Assembly: GCF_900114705.1 (NCBI RefSeq)
Contig: NZ_FOTW01000030.1
Location: forward strand, 1 to 64,000
Reading direction: 5' to 3'
Source of the DNA: Rugamonas rubra
Lineage (GTDB): Bacteria; Pseudomonadota; Gammaproteobacteria; Burkholderiales; Burkholderiaceae_D
Length of the DNA: 64,000 nt
Shown: piece by piece, positions 29,766 to 37,937 of the stretch
Numbering within the stretch: the stretch's first letter is position 1
How the letters are laid out: each line of letters starts with the position of its first letter
Position numbers and translations under genes: made by a program
The notes under the pieces: model-generated
What the model was told of the DNA's origin: nothing
What the model saw: only the letters and a program-made list of their open reading frames with translations
Databases searched by the model: none

Positions 29766-30945
29766 CCAGGGCCTCACTAATAAAATGGAAAAGACGCGCG
29801 TCGAGCAGCGCGGCAAGCTCGAACAACGCCGCGTTGGGCGGCGTCTCGTGGCAGATGAAAACGTGGTCGTACTGGCCGGGGCTGACGTTGTAGAGGAAGT
29901 TGGGCACGCCCTCGCCGTAGTTGTCGGCGAACTCCAGCACCTGCCCCACCGCGCCCCAGCGCAAAATGGGCGAGCGGGTGGTCGACTGGATCGCCAGGTC
30001 GACGCCGTCGCGCGCCAGCGCGGCGCCCAGCACATAGGCGGCGTGCATGAACTCGCCGGTGCCCAGCACCAGCACACTCTGGCCGGCGCCAATGTCGGCC
30101 GCCAGGCGCTCCACCAGCGCGTCCGGCAGGCGCAGCGGCGCGCTGCGGCCGCGCCGGCCGAAGCTGGCGCTGGCGCCGCGCTCGGCGTCGGCGTCGAAGC
30201 GCTGCGCTGGCGCCGCGCTCGAGGCCACCGCGCCCGGCGCGAACTGGTAGCCGCCGCGCAGGCAGGCGCCCAGGGTGAGCGGCAGGCCGCAGCGCTGCGC
30301 CAGCGCGGCGCCGCCCTGCTCGCCCATGAAATTGGTGATCACCGCCAGATGCAAATGGGCGATGTCCGGCTGCACCTGGCGGCAGGCGTTGAGCAGGTTG
30401 ACGAAGGTGTTGCCGGTGCTGGCCTCGTCGTCGATCAACACCAGCGAGCGCATGCCGGTGAACAGCGCGCGCTGGGCCTCGTCCTCCGGCCAATGCAGGA
30501 ACTGGCGCGGCGCGTGGCTGTGCGCCTCCTCGAACTCGATCAGCGGCGCGGCGCCGACGCGGTAGCGGGTGGTGTGCAGGAACAGCGCCGGCTGGCCCGG
30601 ATGGTCGCGCTGCCAGGCCTCGAACACGCCCTGGCCCAGGCCGATGCCGGTCTCGGCCAGCGAGATGAACACCACCGGACCGGGCAGCTCGGGCACGCCG
30701 GCGGCCAGGCTGGCGTGGATCTGCGCCATGCGCTGCGGCGTCACCGGCCAGTGCTTGCCCAGCACCTTGCTGAGGAAGAGGAAGCCGCGCTTGGCGTTGT
30801 CGCGCGCGGCGTAGCCGAGCAGGCTGTCGGGCGCGAACTCGCTGCTGTCGACGCGCAGTTGCAGCGTGCCGGTCGGCAGCTCCACCTGCCAGCTGCCGGC
30901 GTGCGGCGCGGCAGCGCTCGCGGCGCCGTCCACGGCGCCGCTCAT
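29743..30945 (-). CDS. Phosphoribosyltransferase with C-terminal TRSP domain (400 aa)
   Basis: The N-terminal PRTase fold (about residues 30-250) has the PRPP-binding loop SLVLIDDEASTGNTFVNLL. The C-terminal part (about 260-400) begins VLVLGTGEFMHAAYVLGAAL and contains QSTTRSPI, the motif that names the TRSP domain of Ter-operon PRTases. It probably attaches or removes a ribose-phosphate on a base-like substrate. The ATG overlaps the upstream ATP-grasp stop by 4 bp, indicating tight coupling. All five enzymes from ATP-grasp to CitE-like overlap, which is strong evidence for one pathway. Confidence 0.88.
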   Translation of the reverse strand: MSGAVDGAASAAAPHAGSWQVELPTGTLQLRVDSSEFAPDSLLGYAARDNAKRGFLFLSKVLGKHWPVTPQRMAQIHASLAAGVPELPGPVVFISLAETGIGLGQGVFEAWQRDHPGQPALFLHTTRYRVGAAPLIEFEEAHSHAPRQFLHWPEDEAQRALFTGMRSLVLIDDEASTGNTFVNLLNACRQVQPDIAHLHLAVITNFMGEQGGAALAQRCGLPLTLGACLRGGYQFAPGAVASSAAPAQRFDADAERGASASFGRRGRSAPLRLPDALVERLAADIGAGQSVLVLGTGEFMHAAYVLGAALARDGVDLAIQSTTRSPILRWGAVGQVLEFADNYGEGVPNFLYNVSPGQYDHVFICHETPPNAALFELAALLDARLFHFISEALVEEIPVR

Positions 30946-31970
30946 GCCAGCTCCAGGGCGCAGCCCTGTTCACCGACGCGCATGCCGTCGCGCACCGCCG
31001 CCGGCACCAGCCCGGCGTGGCCGTCGACGAAGCCGCGCAGCGCGATGTAGGGCAGGTTCGGCCCGGCCAGGCAGGCCATGCCGATGCCGCCCGACATGCG
31101 CGGATTGATCTCCAGCAGGCGCAGGCCGTCGCGGCCCTCGCGGAACTGGACGTTGAACATGCCGTTCAGGCCGAAGTCGGCGGCCAGCTTGGCGCAGGCG
31201 GCGACGATGTCGGGCCGCATGTCGATCAGCTGGCCGTGGCCGGGCTGCGGCAGCTTTTTGCGCGCCACCATGCAGGCCAGGCGCCCTTCGTCGCCGACGC
31301 AGTCGACGCTGTATTCGGGACCGTCGAGGTACTCCATCAGCAACATGCTGCGGAACTGGCCCAGTTCGGCCAGGCCGCGGCGCAGGTCGGCCAGGCCGAT
31401 GCGGTAGCTGGCGCCGGCCAGCAGCAGCGCGGCGCTGCTGCGCTGCTCGTCGAGCACGGCAAAGCCCAGGCCGTAGACCGAACGCGAGGGCTTGACACAC
31501 AGCGTGTCGTGGCGGGCGCGCAGCTCGGCGTGGGCGGCGTCGAACTGGGCGATGTCGCTGAACTCGCGGAACTGCGGCGCCGGCGCCTGCGGCAACTCGA
31601 CCGCCGCGTAGAAGGCGGCCTTGTCGTCGATCAGGTCGAGTTGCGCCGGCAGGGCCGCGCTGAGCAGGCGCGTGCCCTGCTCGAGGAAGCGGCCGCGCGC
31701 CGCGCTCAGCACGGCGGCGTGCTTGCTCGGCATGAACACGTCGACCCGCTGCTCGCGGCAGAAGGCCAGGCACCAGTCGACATACTCGGCCGCCGCCAGC
31801 CCGCTCGGCTCGACGTGGAAGGCGTCGGCCGCCCCGGCCGCCGCCGAATGGGCGTGGGGGTGGCTGTAAATGGTATGGAAACGGCCCTCGAGGTCGCCCT
31901 CGCGGATCAACTTGAGTGCCGTCGCCACCGACGAAAAAGCACTATTCAACCAAACTCGCCAAACTTGCAT
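30942..31970 (-). CDS. ATP-grasp ligase of the Ter module (342 aa)
   Basis: An ATP-grasp fold with ATP-binding CVKPSRSVYGLGFAVLD, and the Mg2+-site region LLLMEYLDGPEYSVDCVGDE and LRLLEINPRMSGGIGMA (E and N ligands). It should join an acid to an amine or thiol with ATP hydrolysis. ATP-grasp enzymes stand with PRTase, HAD, PELOTA and CitE-like proteins in Ter operons, where a nucleoside-like metabolite is predicted. AAGGAT precedes the ATG at 31970, and an earlier in-frame Met at 32060 is inside terZ and rejected. It lies 8 bp downstream of terZ. Confidence 0.88.
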   Translation of the reverse strand: MQVWRVWLNSAFSSVATALKLIREGDLEGRFHTIYSHPHAHSAAAGAADAFHVEPSGLAAAEYVDWCLAFCREQRVDVFMPSKHAAVLSAARGRFLEQGTRLLSAALPAQLDLIDDKAAFYAAVELPQAPAPQFREFSDIAQFDAAHAELRARHDTLCVKPSRSVYGLGFAVLDEQRSSAALLLAGASYRIGLADLRRGLAELGQFRSMLLMEYLDGPEYSVDCVGDEGRLACMVARKKLPQPGHGQLIDMRPDIVAACAKLAADFGLNGMFNVQFREGRDGLRLLEINPRMSGGIGMACLAGPNLPYIALRGFVDGHAGLVPAAVRDGMRVGEQGCALELA

Positions 31971-31978
31971 CGATATCC

Positions 31979-32560
31979 TTACAGGTGCGGGGTGATCTGC
32001 GGCAGCAGGTCGTTGAAGGTACGGCCGCTGCCGGCCTCGCCGATGGCGTGCATCTTCCACTCGCCGTTGTGGCGGTAGACCTTGGCCATGATCTGCGCGG
32101 TGTGGCCGCCGGTCATGGTCAGGTTGAAGCGCGCCACCTCCTTGTTGTTGGAGGCGTCGACCAGGCGGCAGGTGGCGTTCTCGATCTGCGAGAAGTCCTG
32201 GCCGGTGAAGCTGTTGACGGTGAACACCAGGCTCTTGACGTTGGCCGGCACGCGCCCCAGGTCGACGGCGATCTGCTCGTCGTCGCCGTCGCCGGCGCCG
32301 GTGCGGTTGTCGCCGGTGTGGACGATCGAGCCGTCGCGCGAGCCGAGCTGGCGGAACCAGACGGTGTCGAGCAGGCTGCCCTGCTCGTCGAACAGCAGGC
32401 AGGAGGCGTCCAGGTCAATCTCCGGCGCCGAGCGGCCGAAGCCAAGGAAACCCTTCGACTTCACGGCGTCCCAGCCGAGGCCCATGATGATCTTGCCCAA
32501 GCCGGTGCCGGCTTCCTTGTCCAACGAGATTTTCTGACCCTTGCTCAAATTAACGCTCAT
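31979..32560 (-). CDS. terZ: TerZ-like TerD-family protein (193 aa)
   Basis: A single TerD domain fills the protein. The Asp-rich Ca2+ sites are IDLDASCLLFDEQG and [14 protein letters not shown]. The TerZ-type variations are VWFRQLGSRDGSIVHTGDN, TFTVNSFTGQDF-like FTVNSFTGQDF and the ending GRTFNDLLPQI. TerZ is a cytosolic Ca2+-binding protein of tellurite/phage-inhibition systems. AGGAGG lies 6 bp before the ATG, the strongest ribosome site in the operon. It separates the TerD/AIM24 genes from the enzyme genes. Confidence 0.92.
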   Translation of the reverse strand: MSVNLSKGQKISLDKEAGTGLGKIIMGLGWDAVKSKGFLGFGRSAPEIDLDASCLLFDEQGSLLDTVWFRQLGSRDGSIVHTGDNRTGAGDGDDEQIAVDLGRVPANVKSLVFTVNSFTGQDFSQIENATCRLVDASNNKEVARFNLTMTGGHTAQIMAKVYRHNGEWKMHAIGEAGSGRTFNDLLPQITPHL

Positions 32561-32644
32561 GCCATCCTCCTGTGATCCAACGTGAAAAATTCTGTCGCGC
32601 CGCGCCCGTCGCCGGGCCGGCGCCCATGATACTCGTGCGCCGGC

Positions 32645-33361
32645 CTAGCCGGCGCCGCCCTTGCCCTTGGCGACCCAGGCCAGGAAGGCGTCGCGGTTGC
32701 GCGAGCAAACATGCACCGAGCCGCTGCCGGTGAAGCGCAGCACGACGCCCTCGCCGCTGGTGACGCTATTGACCAGGTTGCCGATCATGCCGCCCAGGCC
32801 GCCACCGCCGCCCGAGGTCGTCACCGACACCTCGTAGGACAGGCTCTTGTCCCAGCAGACCACGTGCGAATTGTCGATCACCACGTCCTTGCCGGGGCTG
32901 ACGTCGAGCTTGAACATCGAGCCGAAGCCGGACACGGCGATCTGGCCCTGGCCGGTGGTCTCCATGATGAAGAAGCCGCCCGACTGCGCGAACAGGGCGT
33001 TGGAAATGCTTTGCGTGCGCGTCTTCATCTCGACGCCATCGCTGGCGGCGACGAAGGTGCCGTCGTTGAGCAGGTATTGGCGCGCGCCGACGTCGACGAT
33101 CTGCACCGCGCCGGGCAGCGTTGGCGACAGCAGGCAGTCGCCAGCGCCGCGCACGGCGCTGATGTGCTGCTGGAAGAAGGACTCGCCGTTGGCCATGCGG
33201 CGCATGATGGAACCCATCACGCCGCCGGTCATCTTGCCCTTCAGGTCGAGCGTAGACTCCATCATCACCATGGCATCCGACTCGCAATAGATCTTCTCGC
33301 CCTGGCGCAGGCTGACGTGCAGGAAGGGATCGACGTCCCCGGTTACGGTAAATTCAGGCAT
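32645..33361 (-). CDS. AIM24/TIGR00266-family protein (238 aa)
   Basis: The beta-rich AIM24 family is recognised by KIYCESDAMVMMESTLDLKG, the glycine/methionine run MTGGVMGSIMRRMANGESFF and GDCLLSPTLPGAVQIVD, ending GSGSVHVCSRNRDAFLAWV. The function of this family is unknown; members often accompany TerD proteins, consistent with this position. A Gly-rich loop (TTSGGGGGLGGMIG) lies near residue 185. GGGAGG precedes the ATG. It lies 36 bp downstream of the TerF-like gene and 84 bp upstream of terZ. Confidence 0.92.
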   Translation of the reverse strand: MPEFTVTGDVDPFLHVSLRQGEKIYCESDAMVMMESTLDLKGKMTGGVMGSIMRRMANGESFFQQHISAVRGAGDCLLSPTLPGAVQIVDVGARQYLLNDGTFVAASDGVEMKTRTQSISNALFAQSGGFFIMETTGQGQIAVSGFGSMFKLDVSPGKDVVIDNSHVVCWDKSLSYEVSVTTSGGGGGLGGMIGNLVNSVTSGEGVVLRFTGSGSVHVCSRNRDAFLAWVAKGKGGAG

Positions 33362-33397
33362 CGCTGCCCTCCCTCAAAAAGTGTGGTCCAGGCCCGC

Positions 33398-34720
33398 TCA
33401 ATCGAGCAGGCCGTTCTGCCGGGCCAGCTTGAGCCAGCCCGGGTACTCCGTCATCAACAGGTCGTAGAGCTCGTCGTCGGCGTGCTCGTCGGGCGAGGCG
33501 ACGGAAAAATAATTCGCGTTGTCGATCAGGCGCCCGTCCAGCTCGTCGAGCTTTTCCAGGAAGGGAAAATCGGAGTCGGCGAAGGCGGCCAGGCGCTTGC
33601 TGCGCGACTTGCGGCCCTTGCCGATGCCCATGAACTGCCAGAAGATCGGTTCGCGGCTGGCCCAGCGCAGCTGCTTCTCGCTCAGCGCCTGGTCGGAGGT
33701 GCCGCCGTCGGTGACGAACATCACATACACCGGCAACGCCGCCTTTACCGGACGGCTGCGCTCGCCGCCGTCGGCGTCGGGGAAGTAGTGGCGGCGCACC
33801 CCCGCCATCGCCCGGCCGTAGCGCGTGTCGCCCTCCAGCGGATGGGCCGCCAGCACACCCTGCACATAGTTGCTGGCGTTGCCCAGGCCCATCGGCACAG
33901 GCTGGTGCACCTGGGCGCCGAACAGGAAGACGTCAATGGCGCCGTCGTCGTCGAACTGACAGCCGAGCGCCAGGATGCGCTCGGCGAAACGCTGCACCAG
34001 CCCCTGGCGGTACAGGCCGGACATCGAGCCGGAAATGTCCAGCACCAGCGCCACCCGGGCACGGTGCTGCTGCAAACCGACCTTGCGCAAGGAGACGCCG
34101 GCGTGCTTGAGCAAACTGACCAGTTGCGGCGCTTCGCGCGCCACCCGCTTCTCCAGCGACACGGCGGCCGGCGGCGCGGCGGCGGGCACGGCGGCAGGCG
34201 CATCGGCCGCGACGGCGGCGCCAAAGTGCGCCACCAGCGCCGGCAGGCCGCCGGCAAAGCCTTGGCCGATGGCCATCAGCCGCCATGTCCCGTCCTTGCG
34301 ATACAGCCGCGCCAGCATCAGCGCGCGCTCAACGGTAAAATCCGCCCCTTTGAAGGCGAAATTGGCCACCTCGCCGGCCGCGCCGCGCAGGTACAACTCG
34401 CCGCTGTCTAGGCCGGCCATGCCGCCCTCGCCGTCCACGCTGGCGGTCAGGACCAGCTGATCGACGCCGGCCGGCAGGCGCGCTAGGTCGAAGGCGAAGG
34501 CCGCGACGGCGCCCGCCTCCGCACTCAGCCGCACCGCGCCGCAAGGGCTGAGCGGCTGGTTGAAGAAGGTCATGTAGCGCTCGTCACTGAGGACGCCTGC
34601 GCCGTCCAGGCCGAAGCAGGCCACGTCCAGCCTCAGGCCGCACGCGCGCACACCGATGCAAAACGGTCCGTCGAGCAATTGGGCGAGCGGCAGGCGCTGA
34701 CCGCTGGTCAGCTGCATCAT
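33398..34720 (-). CDS. terF: TerF-like protein, TerD domain plus VWA domain (440 aa)
   Basis: The N-terminal TerD domain (about residues 5-165) has DVACFGLDGAGVLSDERYMT and RLYRKDGTWRLMAIGQGFAG. A short Ala/Pro linker leads to a von Willebrand A domain (about 220-430) with an intact MIDAS: D228-I-S-G-S-M (DxSxS) and VTDGG near residue 335. This order is that of TerF. It can bind metal and link TerD-type partners. Two adjacent ATG codons (34720 and 34717) are both possible; no strong ribosome site is present. Two strong hairpins separate it from the upstream terD gene, suggesting controlled read-through. Confidence 0.9.
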   Translation of the reverse strand: MMQLTSGQRLPLAQLLDGPFCIGVRACGLRLDVACFGLDGAGVLSDERYMTFFNQPLSPCGAVRLSAEAGAVAAFAFDLARLPAGVDQLVLTASVDGEGGMAGLDSGELYLRGAAGEVANFAFKGADFTVERALMLARLYRKDGTWRLMAIGQGFAGGLPALVAHFGAAVAADAPAAVPAAAPPAAVSLEKRVAREAPQLVSLLKHAGVSLRKVGLQQHRARVALVLDISGSMSGLYRQGLVQRFAERILALGCQFDDDGAIDVFLFGAQVHQPVPMGLGNASNYVQGVLAAHPLEGDTRYGRAMAGVRRHYFPDADGGERSRPVKAALPVYVMFVTDGGTSDQALSEKQLRWASREPIFWQFMGIGKGRKSRSKRLAAFADSDFPFLEKLDELDGRLIDNANYFSVASPDEHADDELYDLLMTEYPGWLKLARQNGLLD

Positions 34721-34867
34721 GGCCGCACCGCGCGCTTCAGGCCGGTGCTGAGGCCGAGGGCTGAGGCACCGGCAATCGGGATTCTCTTACTGTCCGACAA
34801 TCTCTCGACGGCGGCGCGGCCGCTTGGTGTCTCTGCCATGGTGTGCTTTCATTGGCGGTAAAGTGAG

Positions 34868-34921
34868 AACCGGGAGGCGCAGGCCTCCCGGTTGGTGAAC
34901 CGGCCGCCCTGCGGCGGCCGG
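34868..34921 (-). terminator. Tandem hairpins between terD and terF-like genes
   Basis: Hairpin 1 (34868-34893) has arms AACCGGGAGGC and GCCTCCCGGTT around a 4-nt loop. Hairpin 2 (34900-34921) has arms CCGGCCGCC and GGCGGCCGG around CTGC. Neither has a clear U-run on the minus strand, so they more likely act as attenuator, RNA-stability or processing structures than as a full stop. Confidence 0.65.
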
Positions 34922-34943
34922 CGCGGTGCTGCCGCCGGAACGA

Positions 34944-35519
34944 TCAGGCGTTGACGCCGAAGGAACGGGCCAGGGGGCCGAGGCCGCCCTTGAAGCCCTG
35001 GCCGATGGCCTTGAACTTCCACTCGGCGCCGGCGCGGTACAGCTCGCCGAAGATCATCGCCGTCTCCACCGAGCCGTCCTCGGACAGGTCGTAGCGGGCC
35101 AGCTCGGCGTTGCCGTTGCCGTTCAGGCAGCGGATGAAGGCCTTGGCCACCATGCCGAAGTTTTGCTTGCGCTGCTCGGCCTCGTGGATGGTGACGCAGA
35201 AGGCGATGCGCTCGACCTCGGCCGGCACCAGGGCCAGGTCGATGGTCAGCTGCTCGTCGTCGCCGTCGCCGCCGCCGGTGGTGTTGTCGCCGGCGTGGGT
35301 CAGCGAGCCGTCGCTCGACTTCAGGTTGTTGTAGAAGATGAAGTCGGCGTCGCCGCGCACCTTGCCGTCGGCCTTCAGCATGAAGGCGCTGCCGTCGAGG
35401 TCGAAACCGGCGCCGTCGGTGGCGCGCGGGTCCCAGCCCAGGCCGATCACGACCTTGCTCAGGCCCGGTGCTTCCTTGCTGAGGTTGACGTTGCCGCCTT
35501 TTTGCAAACTAATCGCCAT
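34944..35519 (-). CDS. terD: TerD-family protein (191 aa)
   Basis: A single TerD domain starts [16 protein letters not shown]. Ca2+-site motifs are [10 protein letters not shown] and [15 protein letters not shown], and the protein ends [20 protein letters not shown]. It is a close paralogue of the next gene upstream (35602-36180). Cytosolic TerD proteins bind Ca2+ and are thought to form complexes with TerB/TerC at the membrane; neither of those genes is in this window. GGGAG lies 8 bp before the ATG. Confidence 0.95.
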   Translation of the reverse strand: MAISLQKGGNVNLSKEAPGLSKVVIGLGWDPRATDGAGFDLDGSAFMLKADGKVRGDADFIFYNNLKSSDGSLTHAGDNTTGGGDGDDEQLTIDLALVPAEVERIAFCVTIHEAEQRKQNFGMVAKAFIRCLNGNGNAELARYDLSEDGSVETAMIFGELYRAGAEWKFKAIGQGFKGGLGPLARSFGVNA

Positions 35520-35601
35520 ACTGAACTCCCGTTAAAAGTTTTTAAAAGAATTAATGCTTGCCGGCGGGAATATCACCTTGCCGCATTCCAAAAGCGCGGA
35601 A

Positions 35602-36180
35602 CTAGGCGACGTCCACGCCATATTGGATCGCCAGCGCGGCCAGTCCGCCGGAATAACCCTGGCCGACGGCCTTGAATTTCCACTCGCCATTATGTTGGTA
35701 TACTTCCGCGAAAATCAATGCCGTTTCGGTGGAATAATCTTCCGACAGGTCGAAACGGACGATTTCCACGCCGCTCACACTGTTCACCACGCGCACGAAG
35801 GCCTCGCGCACCATGCCGAAATTCTGTCCACGGGCGGCGGCGTCGTGGATGGTGACGGCCACCACCAGGCGCTGGATCTCGGCCGGCACCATGGCCAGCG
35901 TGACCTGCAGGCTCTCGTCGTCGCCCTCGCCGGCGCCGGTCCGGTTGTCGCCGGTGTGCTGGACGGCGCCGCAGGTCGAACTCAACTGGTTATAAAAAAT
36001 GAAATCGTGGTCGCCGCGCACCTTGCCGCTGGCCTGCACCATGAACAGACTGGCGTCGAGGTCGAAATCGGCACCGTTGGTCGAGCGCGCCTCCCAGCCC
36101 AGGCCGATCTGGATCTTTTCGACCGACGGGTCGGTCTTCGACAAGCTGACGTTGCCACCCTTGCTCAAACTAATTGCCAT
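35602..36180 (-). CDS. TerD/TerE-family protein (192 aa)
   Basis: This paralogue of the downstream terD begins [17 protein letters not shown]. It has [30 protein letters not shown] and [20 protein letters not shown], and could be called terD or terE. GAGGAG lies 6 bp before the ATG. It is the first gene of the minus-strand arm. The 328-bp region upstream is shared with the divergent terY arm and presumably carries both promoters. Confidence 0.94.
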   Translation of the reverse strand: MAISLSKGGNVSLSKTDPSVEKIQIGLGWEARSTNGADFDLDASLFMVQASGKVRGDHDFIFYNQLSSTCGAVQHTGDNRTGAGEGDDESLQVTLAMVPAEIQRLVVAVTIHDAAARGQNFGMVREAFVRVVNSVSGVEIVRFDLSEDYSTETALIFAEVYQHNGEWKFKAVGQGYSGGLAALAIQYGVDVA

Positions 36181-36508
36181 ACCATGCTCCTCTTTTTTCC
36201 CGCCCCGGCGCGCACAGGCCGCGGACGGGCGACGACGGAGAATAGCTTAAAATACCAGTGCAATCAAATCCAAAAAAATACTAGCGAAGAACACTTGCAA
36301 AACACAAGTTAATCCCCATGTGGGCGCTCGGAAGCGTGGGCAAAAATATTTTGCAACACGGAAACTTTCCAGTAATATATGTCAATCCCGCTTGCCTGTA
36401 CATAGCCGGCAAGCGAGTAAATGGAACAACCGTCTTGCGCCGATTCTTATAATATGCAGCAGCAATTCAATACCGCTTCATGACAGCGCTTAAACAATTG
36501 GAGAAACG
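36181..36508. promoter_or_regulatory. Divergent promoter region between the two ter arms
   Basis: This 328-bp AT-rich stretch contains no gene. It has a TATAAT at 36448-36453, suitably placed as a -10 box for the plus arm although no good -35 is seen at 17 bp. An inverted repeat, CGCTTGCC...GGCAAGCG (36389-36415, 11-nt loop), could be an operator. GGAG precedes the terY start. Confidence 0.6.
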
Positions 36509-37147
36509 ATGAGAAGGCTACCCGTATACTTACTGCTCGACACGTCCGGCTCGATGAGCGGCGAACCGATCGAGGCAGTGCGCAATGGCATGCAAACGCT
36601 GGTGTCGGCCCTGCGGCAAGACCCGCACGCGCTGGAATCGGCGTTTTTGTCGGTCATCACCTTCAACGAGACGGCCCAGCAAGTGGTGCCGCTGACCGAG
36701 CTGGGCCAGTTCCAGATCCCCGTGCTGGCCGCCAGCGGCACCACCTCGATGGGCGCCGCGCTCGACCTGCTGTGCGTGCGCGCCGCCGCCGAGGTGGCCA
36801 AAACCACCGCCGAGCAAAAAGGCGACTGGAAGCCGATCGTCTTCATGATGACCGACGGCGTCGCCACCGACGAGTTGGACGCCGGCATCGCCGCCCTCAA
36901 GGCGGCCAAGCTGGGCGCCTTTATCGCCTGCGCCGCCGGCCCGGCCGCCAACGTCACCGACCTGCAGCGCATCACTGACTCCGTGGTGCGCCTGGACACG
37001 GCCGACAGCAACACCATCAAGGCCTTCTTCAAGTGGGTCAGCGCCTCGATCGCTACCACCAGCCAAAAGGTCGACCTGGCCAAGAAGGAAGCGGCCGGCC
37101 TGGACGACCTGCCGCCGCCACCGCCGGAAGTGAACGTGGTGCTCTAA
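36509..37147 (+). CDS. terY: TerY-type VWA protein 1 (212 aa)
   Basis: A lone von Willebrand A domain has an intact MIDAS: D11-T-S-G-S (LLLDTSGSM), the conserved Thr in ASGTTSMGAAL and MMTDGVATDE. It ends in a proline tail, LPPPPPEVNVVL, nearly identical to that of the next gene. TerY proteins are cytosolic metal-binding adaptors grouped with a PP2C phosphatase and a kinase (the TerY-P triad), as here. GGAG lies 6 bp before the ATG. First gene of the plus arm. Confidence 0.93.
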   Translation: MRRLPVYLLLDTSGSMSGEPIEAVRNGMQTLVSALRQDPHALESAFLSVITFNETAQQVVPLTELGQFQIPVLAASGTTSMGAALDLLCVRAAAEVAKTTAEQKGDWKPIVFMMTDGVATDELDAGIAALKAAKLGAFIACAAGPAANVTDLQRITDSVVRLDTADSNTIKAFFKWVSASIATTSQKVDLAKKEAAGLDDLPPPPPEVNVVL

Positions 37148-37262
37148 ACCGCTGCCACAGTTGTCGCGGCCGGCGCCAGCGCCGCCGCCATCCGCCCCCG
37201 GCGCCGCCTTGGCGCGCCGGGGCGCAGCTCCATCCCATGCCAGTTTCCATCCAGGGGGCACC

Positions 37263-37904
37263 ATGACCGTACGCCGTTTACCCGTTTATCTCGCGCTCGA
37301 CACCTCGGGTTCCATGCGCGGCGAGCCGATCCAGGCCGTCAACGTGGGCCTGCAAGCCTTTCTCGCCTCTCTGCGGCAAAACCCGTTCGCGCTGGAAAGC
37401 GTGCACCTGTGCATCGTCACCTTCGACGGCAAGGTCAACCAGGTCTTGCCGCTGACCCCGCTCGACGCCGTCAACCTGCCCGAGATCACCTGCCCCGAGT
37501 CCGGCCCCACCTTCCTCGGCGAAGCCCTGCACGCCATCTGCGACATGGTGGCGCGCGACATCCGCGTCACCAGCGCCGAGCAAAAGGGCGACTGGCGGCC
37601 GCTGCTGTTCATCATGACCGACGGCAAGCCGTCCGACACCGAGGCCTACAACCAGGCCATCGGGCGCGTCCAGCAGGCCCGCTTCGGCACCGTGGTGGCC
37701 TGCGCCGCCGGGCCGAAGAGCACGCCCGACCAGCTCAAGCAGCTGACCGAGCACGTGGTCAGCCTGGACCAGATGGACAGCACCGGCTTCTCCAAGTTCT
37801 TCCAGTGGGTCACCGTGGCCGTCACCGCCAGCACCACCAGCGCCGGCACCCAGGCCTCCACCGAGCTGCCGCCGCCGCCGCCGGAAGTGCAGATCGTCCT
37901 ATGA
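37263..37904 (+). CDS. terY: TerY-type VWA protein 2 (213 aa)
   Basis: This paralogue of TerY1 begins MTVRRLPVYLALDTSGSM with MIDAS D13 and IMTDGKPSD, and shares RGEPIQAVNVGLQAFLASLR and EQKGDWRPL with it. It ends LPPPPPEVQIVL; the conserved PPPPPEV-x-x-VL tail in both proteins suggests a docking motif for a common partner. The frame extends upstream to 37161, but the family begins at RRLPVY. It follows TerY1 by 115 bp. Confidence 0.93.
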   Translation: MTVRRLPVYLALDTSGSMRGEPIQAVNVGLQAFLASLRQNPFALESVHLCIVTFDGKVNQVLPLTPLDAVNLPEITCPESGPTFLGEALHAICDMVARDIRVTSAEQKGDWRPLLFIMTDGKPSDTEAYNQAIGRVQQARFGTVVACAAGPKSTPDQLKQLTEHVVSLDQMDSTGFSKFFQWVTVAVTASTTSAGTQASTELPPPPPEVQIVL

Positions 37905-37937
37905 GCCGTCCATCTCACACCGCGCCGGGGAGTTGAT

